From: an uncultured Clostridia bacterium
GTDB lineage: Bacteria; Bacillota; Clostridia; JAAYHZ01
Assembly: GCA_937894465.1 (NCBI GenBank)
Contig: CALCRE010000228.1
Coordinates: forward strand, 1 to 12,372
Direction of reading: 5' to 3'
Length of the DNA: 12,372 nucleotides
A program made the translations under genes and the position numbers. Positions within the stretch are counted from its first letter, which is position 1, and every line of letters begins with the position of its first letter. The notes under the pieces are model-generated. The model was not told the origin of the DNA and did no database searches. It saw nothing but the letters and a program-made list of their open reading frames with translations. This document shows positions 6,886 through 12,372 of this stretch, piece by piece.

Positions 6886-8250
6886 TTGATATATGATCTT
6901 ATTGTCATAGGCGGAGGCCCCGGAGGATATTTAGCGTCTGAGCGAGCCGGTGGTGCCGGATTGAAAACCTTGTGCATTGAAAAAGCCAACGTGGGGGGAG
7001 TTTGTTTAAACGAAGGATGCATACCTTCAAAAACTCTTCTGCATTCGGCGAAGGTGTTCGATTATGCAAAAGGCGGGGAAAAATACGGTGTGACGGCTGA
7101 AAACGTTGTCCTTGATCAAGGTATTGTGATAAAGCGGAAGGACAAAGTGGTGCGAACTTTGGTAGCTGGTGTCAAAGCCAAGCTCAAACAGAACAATGTT
7201 GAAGTTGTCAATGCAACAGCAGCGATCAAAGGAAGAACTGCTGAAGGTTTTGTGGTGACAGCAGGAGATTCCGAATATATCGGCAAGCGCCTTTTGATTG
7301 CCACAGGTTCGGTTCCTTCCTTACCACCCATACCGGGATTAAAGGAAGGCATCCAAAGCGGCTTTTGTTTGACCAACAAAGAAATCTTGGATTTAAAAGA
7401 AATACCGGAGTGCTTGACAGTAATCGGCGGTGGTGTCATCGGTTTAGAGATGGCGTCCTACTATCATTCCGTCGGTAGTAAGGTCACCGTGATTGAAATG
7501 TTGGATCATATTGCCGGCAATACCGATTCGGATATTTCCGATGTCTTGTTAAAAGAATATACCAAAAAGGGAATTGATTTTAAGCTTTCGGCTGCCGTTG
7601 TCAAAGTAAATGCAGACTCGGTTGTGTATGAAAAGGACGGAAAAACCGAATCCGTAAAAGCCGACAAGGTATTGGTCAGTATCGGAAGAAGAGCGCAGAC
7701 ATCGGGATTAGGAGCCGAAAACATCGGTTTGGAATTAAACCGGGGGACAGTGGTAGTTGACGATCGGATGAGAACCAATGTTGCCGGTGTATATGCTGTG
7801 GGAGATGTCACGGGAAAAATGATGCTTGCCCATGTGGCTTATCGCCAGGCGGAAGTTTTCATCAATAATATATTGGGGAAAAAGGATGTTATGAGATATA
7901 ATGCCATACCCTCCGTCATCTATACCAATCCGGAGGTTGCCGGAATAGGTGAAACCGAAAGCACAGCCAAAGCAAAAGGATTGGATGTGGAAAAGGTTGT
8001 CCTGTCCATGAATTACAGCGGACGATATGCAGCTGAAAATGAACGGGGTACCGGTATTTGCAAAATATTAACGGATAAAAAAAATCAAACCTTAGTGGGT
8101 GTTCACATGATCGGAAACTATGCATCGGAAATTATATACGGTGCGGCCATTATGATCGAATGCGAAATGAGGATAGAGGATATCAAGGAAATTGTTTTCC
8201 CCCATCCTACCGTCAGCGAAATTATTAGAGAAGGCATCTTTGAACTATAA
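6886..8250 (+). CDS. lpdA: E3 component: dihydrolipoyl dehydrogenase
   Basis: This FAD flavoprotein reoxidises the E2 lipoyl group and passes the electrons to NAD+. With the TTG start at 6886 the protein has 454 residues and begins MIYDLIVIGGGPGGYLASER, as is usual for the family. An ATG at 6877 would add three residues but has no ribosome-site spacing. The FAD-binding GGGPGG motif is at residues 9-14. The redox disulfide is in VCLNEGCIPSK (C40 and C45). The NAD-binding motif VIGGGVIGLEMASYYHSVG lies in the middle, the second FAD contact is in GVYAVGDVTG, and the C-terminal catalytic pair is H440 and E445 in HPTVSE. All catalytic residues are intact. There is no N-terminal lipoyl extension. 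It sits between E2 and E1 with short gaps on both sides (18 and 16 bases), so a dedicated E3 for this complex is likely. Confidence 0.92.
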   Translation: MIYDLIVIGGGPGGYLASERAGGAGLKTLCIEKANVGGVCLNEGCIPSKTLLHSAKVFDYAKGGEKYGVTAENVVLDQGIVIKRKDKVVRTLVAGVKAKLKQNNVEVVNATAAIKGRTAEGFVVTAGDSEYIGKRLLIATGSVPSLPPIPGLKEGIQSGFCLTNKEILDLKEIPECLTVIGGGVIGLEMASYYHSVGSKVTVIEMLDHIAGNTDSDISDVLLKEYTKKGIDFKLSAAVVKVNADSVVYEKDGKTESVKADKVLVSIGRRAQTSGLGAENIGLELNRGTVVVDDRMRTNVAGVYAVGDVTGKMMLAHVAYRQAEVFINNILGKKDVMRYNAIPSVIYTNPEVAGIGETESTAKAKGLDVEKVVLSMNYSGRYAAENERGTGICKILTDKKNQTLVGVHMIGNYASEIIYGAAIMIECEMRIEDIKEIVFPHPTVSEIIREGIFEL

Positions 8251-8266
8251 AAAAGGAGTGAATTAA

Positions 8267-10738
8267 ATGACAAAAATATTGAACATAGACCCAAAACAAA
8301 CTAGGGCAAGGGGCATGATCAAGTTTACCGATATTCCGGTAAATCAATATTCTAAAACCATTGAACAGGAAAAAGAAAACTATACGAATGAAGAGTTTGT
8401 GAGAGTGTTCCGTGATATGGCCGTGATCAGGGAGTTTGAAACCATGATGAATGCCATCAAGACCACAGGTCAATACAATGGCGTCGAGTATAATCATCCG
8501 GGACCTGCGCACTTGAGCATCGGGCAAGAAGCAGCCGCAGTAGGTCAAGCTTTCTATTTGGATACCAAGGATTTCATATTCGGCTCCCACAGAAGCCACG
8601 GTGAAATATTGGCAAAAGGGTTATCAGCTATTCAAAAGCTTTCCGACCAAGAGTTGATGAACGTTATGGAAACATATCGCAACGGCACCATTCTTCGTGT
8701 GGTTGAAAAGCATTGTAAAAATACTCAATCAGCAAAGGATTTGGCTGTTAGCTTCTTAATTTACGGGACCATGGCTGAAATTTTTGCTCGTGAAACCGGT
8801 TTTACGAGGGGGTTAGGCGGATCCATGCATGCATTCTTCACCCCCTTCGGTATTTATCCGAATAATGCAATTGTAGGCGGTTCTGCAGATATAGCCACAG
8901 GTGCTGCTTTATTTAAAAAAGTCAATTTAAAAGACGGTATCGTTATAGCTAATATCGGAGACGCCTCTTTAGGTTGCGGCCCTGTTTGGGAAGCTTTATC
9001 TTTCTCCGCTATGGATCAATTTAAAAAGTTGTGGGAAGGTGAATACCAAGGCGGGCTCCCCATATTGTTCAATATCATGAATAACCAATATGGTATGGGT
9101 GGGCAGACCAACGGTGAAACCATGGGATATGAAATGCTAGCCAGAATTGGTGCCGGTGTAAATCCGGAACAAATGCATGCTGAGCGTGTGGACGGATTTA
9201 ATCCTTTGGCTGTGGCCGATGCCGTAAAACGAAAAAAAGAGTTGTTATTGGCCAAAAAGGGACCTGTTTTATTGGATGTGGTTACTTATCGTTTTTCAGG
9301 CCATTCTCCCTCAGATGCTTCTTCCTACAGAACGAAAGAAGAAACCGAAGCTTGGCAGACACAGGATTCCCTTGTGGAATATCGTGCTAATTTAGTAAAT
9401 GCCGATGTTGCTAAGGACAGTGCTTTTGATGAAATATTAGAAAATACCAAGGATTTGATTACCGAGATCTGCAAACTTGCCATCGATAAGGACATTTCCC
9501 CTTATATGGACTTGAATGCTGATCCGAAGGCAATCGAAAAGCTGATGTTTTCAAATCAAAGAATCGAGAAGATGGAAGACCGTGAATGCGAAACATTAAT
9601 GCCCAAGGAAGAAAACCCCAGAGTGCAACAAATTGCAAAGAAGGTTCGCTTCGGGGTTCAAGACGGTCAAAAGGTCTCTAAGAACAAGGTGTACCAAGTT
9701 CGAGACGGAATTTTCGAAGCCATTAACGATAAATTCTACACCGATCCCACACTTGTTGCTTACGGTGAAGAAAACCGTGATTGGGGCGGAGCGTTTGCTG
9801 TGTACAGGGGATTGACAGAAGCGTTGCCCTACAACAGATTATTCAACTCTCCCATATCCGAAGGTGCTATTGTCGGTAGTGCGGTTGGATATGGATTGTG
9901 CGGAGGCCGTGTCATTGTGGAGTTGATGTACAGTGACTTCTTAGGCCGTGCAGGAGATGAAGTGTTTAACCAGTTATCCAAATGGCAAGCCATGAGCGCC
10001 GGTGAATTAAAAATGCCTGTTGTCCTTCGGATTTCCGTAGGATCCAAATACGGTGCACAGCACTCCCAGGATTGGACTTCCCTTACAGCGCATATACCGG
10101 GCTTGAAAGTGGTATTCCCGGTAACCCCTTATGATGCAAAAGGATTGATGAACAGCGCTTTGGCAGGAACCGATCCGGTTGTGTTCTTTGAAAGCCAACG
10201 TGTTTATGACTACGGTGAGTTCTTCCATGAGGGAGGCGTTCCGGAAGGATATTATGAAATTCCCATCGGCGAACCGGATGTGAAGATCCAAGGCAACGAC
10301 ATCACCATTCTTACCGTTGGTGCAACCTTGTACAGAGCGCAAGAAGCTGTGGAAATACTCCGTGAGAAATATGGATTATCGGCAGAGCTGATTGATGCCA
10401 GAAGTATTGTTCCTTTTAATTATGAAAAAGTGATCGAATCGGTGAAAAAGACCGGAAGAATCCTATTGGCGGGAGACGCTTGTGAACGCGGGTCTCATTT
10501 GAAGGATATGGTTCAAACCATCAGCGAGCTGGCATTTGATTATTTGGATGCACCTCCTGTTGTCATCGGAGCAAGAAACTGGATCACACCGGCTCATGAA
10601 TATGAAGATGCATTCTTTCCGCAACCGTCATGGTTTATCGATGCGATTCATGAAAAGATTCTACCCCTGAGAGACCATGTACCTGTCAACAATTTCACGG
10701 ATGTGGAAATGATCAGACGGAATAGAGAAGGGGTATAA
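8267..10738 (+). CDS. E1 component, alpha and beta subunits fused: thiamine diphosphate-dependent dehydrogenase
   Basis: One 823-residue chain contains both halves of a heterotetrameric E1. The alpha-like half (about 1-440) has GSHRSHGEILAKG (106-118), GFTRGLGGSMHAF (178-190) and the thiamine diphosphate/Mg motif, from G231-D232-A233 to N272-N273, where the usual third residue G is A. SGHSPSDASSYRTKEE marks the loop after it. Compared with ordinary alpha subunits there are two insertions, near 119-165 and 246-260. After a charged linker, the beta-like half (about 473-823) holds the cofactor-activating glutamate E532 in PISEGAIVG, ELMYSDFLGRAGDEVFNQ, H599 in GAQHSQ and the C-terminal IDARSIVPFN domain. 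E1 decarboxylates or cleaves its substrate and loads the acyl group onto lipoyl-E2. The ATG has AAAAGGAG upstream and follows E3 by 16 bases. Pyruvate, branched-chain acids, acetoin or another ketol all fit the fold; the neighbours favour a ketol. Confidence 0.88.
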   Translation: MTKILNIDPKQTRARGMIKFTDIPVNQYSKTIEQEKENYTNEEFVRVFRDMAVIREFETMMNAIKTTGQYNGVEYNHPGPAHLSIGQEAAAVGQAFYLDTKDFIFGSHRSHGEILAKGLSAIQKLSDQELMNVMETYRNGTILRVVEKHCKNTQSAKDLAVSFLIYGTMAEIFARETGFTRGLGGSMHAFFTPFGIYPNNAIVGGSADIATGAALFKKVNLKDGIVIANIGDASLGCGPVWEALSFSAMDQFKKLWEGEYQGGLPILFNIMNNQYGMGGQTNGETMGYEMLARIGAGVNPEQMHAERVDGFNPLAVADAVKRKKELLLAKKGPVLLDVVTYRFSGHSPSDASSYRTKEETEAWQTQDSLVEYRANLVNADVAKDSAFDEILENTKDLITEICKLAIDKDISPYMDLNADPKAIEKLMFSNQRIEKMEDRECETLMPKEENPRVQQIAKKVRFGVQDGQKVSKNKVYQVRDGIFEAINDKFYTDPTLVAYGEENRDWGGAFAVYRGLTEALPYNRLFNSPISEGAIVGSAVGYGLCGGRVIVELMYSDFLGRAGDEVFNQLSKWQAMSAGELKMPVVLRISVGSKYGAQHSQDWTSLTAHIPGLKVVFPVTPYDAKGLMNSALAGTDPVVFFESQRVYDYGEFFHEGGVPEGYYEIPIGEPDVKIQGNDITILTVGATLYRAQEAVEILREKYGLSAELIDARSIVPFNYEKVIESVKKTGRILLAGDACERGSHLKDMVQTISELAFDYLDAPPVVIGARNWITPAHEYEDAFFPQPSWFIDAIHEKILPLRDHVPVNNFTDVEMIRRNREGV

Positions 10739-10748
10739 AGGAAAGTTG

Positions 10749-10779
10749 CGAAAGGTGATGCAAAATCACCTTTCGTTTT
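10749..10779 (+). terminator. Rho-independent terminator after the E1 gene
   Basis: CGAAAGGTGAT (10749-10759) and ATCACCTTTCG (10765-10775) form a perfect 11-bp stem around a GCAAA loop, followed by TTTT. It starts 11 bases after the E1 stop and closes the E2-E3-E1 transcript. The short T-run may allow some read-through into the regulator gene. Confidence 0.85.
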
Positions 10780-10801
10780 GATGAATTTTTAGCAAGCAAG
10801 T

Positions 10802-11587
10802 ATGGAAAGGGTGATTGTTCTGAACGACAGACAAAAGCAAATTTTAGACTTACTCAACCTGACAGGTGAAATTCATTTAAAGTCATTAAGCGAACAATTC
10901 CCTGAATTTTCCGTGATGACATTAAGGCGTGATTTATCCTATTTAGAGGGAAAAGGCTATTTGGTCAGGACACATGGCGGAGCAGTCAGCCGGGATAAGT
11001 TCAAAAGAGAAGGAGAGGAAGACGCCTATTCCATGCGTTCAAAGGAAAACAAGGAAGCAAAAGCTGTCATTGCTCACAAAGCTGTACCTTTTGTAGAAAA
11101 GGGAAGAGCTGTGTATTTAGATGCCGGATCCACCATTATGCAGCTGGTTACGCTGCTCAATGATGACGGTTATACTATCATCACCAGCGCGGTCAATACA
11201 GCGCTTGAATTAGTGAAAAGACCTCATATTTCAGTATTCATACCCGGAGGGATTGTCAATGCCAACACATTGTCTTGTTCCGGACCTTCTTCATTGGATG
11301 TTCTGTCTCAAGTGAATATTGATTTGGCTTTTATGTCTGCTTCGGGATTTTCCATAGACCGGGGCTTTACAGTTTCCAATATGAATGAATGCGCTTTGAA
11401 AAGAACGGTTATTCAAAAGGCAAATAAAGTCTTTTTATTAATGGACACCGGGAAATTCAACAAGGATTTAGCGTTCACATTTGCCGGTTTGGAGGATATT
11501 GATTACTTAATTAGTGAAGATCAGGCCAAATTGACAAAAGGAGAAACTGAAAAGATTTTTTTAGAGAAAAAAGTAATTTTGATATAG
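10802..11587 (+). CDS. DeoR-family transcriptional regulator (SrlR/GlpR-like)
   Basis: This 261-residue protein has the DeoR winged helix-turn-helix at the N-terminus: NDRQKQILDLLN at 8-19, then the recognition region SVMTLRRDLSYLEGKGYLVR at 37-56 and the family signature RTHGGAV at 56-62. The C-terminal half is the sugar-phosphate sensor domain, with the DAGSTI phosphate-binding loop at 107-112, TSAVNTALEL, and KANKVFLLMDTGKF near the end. Members usually repress sugar or polyol operons and release DNA on binding a phosphorylated sugar. Its position between the dehydrogenase operon and a sorbitol-6-phosphate dehydrogenase suggests it controls both. The start is uncertain. The ATG at 10802 has no clear ribosome site, while AAAGGG at 10806-10811 would serve a CTG at 10820 (protein beginning at LNDRQ), a start pattern common in this family. 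Confidence 0.9.
   Translation: MERVIVLNDRQKQILDLLNLTGEIHLKSLSEQFPEFSVMTLRRDLSYLEGKGYLVRTHGGAVSRDKFKREGEEDAYSMRSKENKEAKAVIAHKAVPFVEKGRAVYLDAGSTIMQLVTLLNDDGYTIITSAVNTALELVKRPHISVFIPGGIVNANTLSCSGPSSLDVLSQVNIDLAFMSASGFSIDRGFTVSNMNECALKRTVIQKANKVFLLMDTGKFNKDLAFTFAGLEDIDYLISEDQAKLTKGETEKIFLEKKVILI
10806..10811 (+). promoter_or_regulatory. Ribosome-site-like sequence inside the first codons of the regulator gene
   Basis: AAAGGG is the only purine-rich ribosome-like site near the start of the DeoR gene. It lies inside the frame opened by the ATG at 10802 and 8 bases before an in-frame CTG at 10820. It therefore leaves the start unresolved and raises a non-AUG start as an option. Confidence 0.35.
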
Positions 11588-11615
11588 AATTAATTTATGC
11601 ATATGGTATGATACC
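11579..11615 (+). promoter_or_regulatory. Possible promoter and small palindrome before the SDR gene
   Basis: TTGATA at 11579-11584 (overlapping the end of the regulator gene) and TATGGT at 11602-11607 are separated by 17 bases and match -35/-10 moderately well. A perfect small palindrome GGTAT-G-ATACC (11605-11615) overlaps the -10 and could be an operator. The spacing between the two genes (52 bases) leaves room for a promoter, but co-transcription with the regulator is equally possible. Confidence 0.35.
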
Positions 11616-11639
11616 TATAAGTTTAGTGGGAGGAAAATT

Positions 11640-12372
11640 ATGTTAAGAAGGACTTTGGAAGGAAAAGTTGCAATGGTGACCGGTGCCGCACAGGGCTTGG
11701 GGGAAAGCCTTGCAAAACGTTTAAACGACGAAGGTTGCAAAGTTGCAGTCATTGATTTAAACGGAGAAGCCGTTAAGAAAACAGCTGAGGGACTCGATGA
11801 TTCTTTAGCAATCAAAGCGGATGTGACAAAGTATGATGAAATTGAGAATGCAGTAAATTATATTGTTGATACCTATGGTCGCTTGGATATTCTGGTATCC
11901 AATGCCGCTATTTTGATTGCCAAGTCTGTTGTTGATTTTACTCCGGAGGAATGGCGTAAAATGATCGATGTGAATTTAACCGGGTATTTTTTATGTGCCA
12001 AAGCTGCGGCTTCAGTGATGATTAAGCAAAAAAGCGGATGTATTATTCAGATTAACAGCAAGTCCGGTAAAAAGGGATCCTATAAAAACTCGGCTTATGC
12101 TTCTTCGAAGTTCGGAGGAATCGGATTGACCCAAAGTTTGGCATTGGAATTGGCGGAGTACAATATCCGTGTCAATGCAATTTGTCCGGGTAATCTTTTG
12201 AATTCTCCTTTATGGAAGGATAGCTTGTTCGAGCAATATGCGAGAAACCAAGGAATCACAAAAGAACAAGTTAGGGAAAAATATTTGAATCAAGTACCCT
12301 TGAAAAGATCCTGTGAATATGAGGATGTGGCTAATGCGATGGTATTTTTAGCTTCGGATCAAGCTTCCTATA
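11640..12372 (+). CDS. srlD: Sorbitol-6-phosphate 2-dehydrogenase-like short-chain dehydrogenase (3' end outside the window)
   Basis: The open frame runs 244 codons to the window edge. Related enzymes are about 260 residues, so only the last few per cent is missing. The N-terminus has the NAD-binding TGAAQGLG at 14-21. D39 at the end of the second strand favours NAD over NADP. The catalytic residues are N112, S140, Y153 and K157 (YASSK). The segments INSKSGKKGS, KFGGIGLTQSLALELAEY, GNLLNSP and VPLKRSCEYEDV closely resemble E. coli SrlD from memory, so a role on a phosphorylated hexitol-like polyol, giving the 2-keto sugar phosphate, is likely. The exact polyol may differ. GGGAGG at 11628-11633 precedes the ATG at 11640. 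The pairing with a DeoR regulator parallels the sorbitol operon. No transporter gene is visible before the window ends. Confidence 0.85.
   Translation, partial: MLRRTLEGKVAMVTGAAQGLGESLAKRLNDEGCKVAVIDLNGEAVKKTAEGLDDSLAIKADVTKYDEIENAVNYIVDTYGRLDILVSNAAILIAKSVVDFTPEEWRKMIDVNLTGYFLCAKAAASVMIKQKSGCIIQINSKSGKKGSYKNSAYASSKFGGIGLTQSLALELAEYNIRVNAICPGNLLNSPLWKDSLFEQYARNQGITKEQVREKYLNQVPLKRSCEYEDVANAMVFLASDQASY

Noticed and set aside
5524..10738. A plain pyruvate dehydrogenase complex
   Set aside because: Not excluded by sequence, but less favoured. The E1 is an unusual fused form with insertions, and the neighbours are polyol genes rather than central metabolism. The feature names were therefore kept generic.
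1..12372. CRISPR arrays, tRNA or rRNA genes, insertion sequences, toxin-antitoxin or phage modules
   Set aside because: No regularly spaced repeats, cloverleaf-like segments, terminal inverted repeats with a transposase, or recognisable defence or phage proteins were found on reading the window.

Overview
The window looks like chromosomal DNA from a low-GC, anaerobic member of the Bacillota (Clostridia- or Erysipelotrichia-like; this is inferred). The reasons are the AT-rich intergenic DNA, strong AGGAGG-type ribosome sites, GTG/TTG starts, an NrdG2-type radical-SAM activase and a DeoR/SrlR-type sugar regulator. No rRNA, tRNA, CRISPR array, insertion sequence or phage gene was seen.

Left part (1-3809, + strand). 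The window opens inside the 3' end of a GNAT acetyltransferase resembling the aminoglycoside 6'-N-acetyltransferase group. It is followed by a decayed AlbA_2/RecG-like regulator gene, truncated at its 5' end and frameshifted at least three times. Next are an intact Nudix hydrolase (1050-1532) and, 39 bases on, a 745-residue protein of unknown function (1572-3809). That protein has propeller-like repeats at its N-terminus and a helical body that may be a sugar-active toroid.

Middle (3827-5309, - strand). A 229-residue protein of unknown function and an NrdG2-type ribonucleotide reductase activase point leftwards. A 214-base divergent region separates nrdG from the next operon. It holds a probable nrdG -10 element and, for the rightward operon, an extended -10 promoter overlapped by a perfect 19-bp inverted repeat that is the best operator candidate in the window.

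Right part (5524-12372, + strand). This is a complete 2-oxoacid/acetoin dehydrogenase-type complex in the order E2 (lipoyl acyltransferase), E3 (dihydrolipoyl dehydrogenase), E1 (alpha and beta subunits fused into one 823-residue chain with unusual insertions). A strong terminator follows, then a DeoR-family regulator and a sorbitol-6-phosphate dehydrogenase (SrlD-like SDR) cut by the window edge. The regulator and dehydrogenase pair is typical of polyol utilisation. My reading, as inference, is that the SDR oxidises a phosphorylated polyol to a ketose phosphate. The complex would then cleave that ketol in the way acetoin dehydrogenase cleaves acetoin, giving an acyl-CoA, NADH and a shorter aldose phosphate. 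This is the most likely place in the window for an undescribed pathway.
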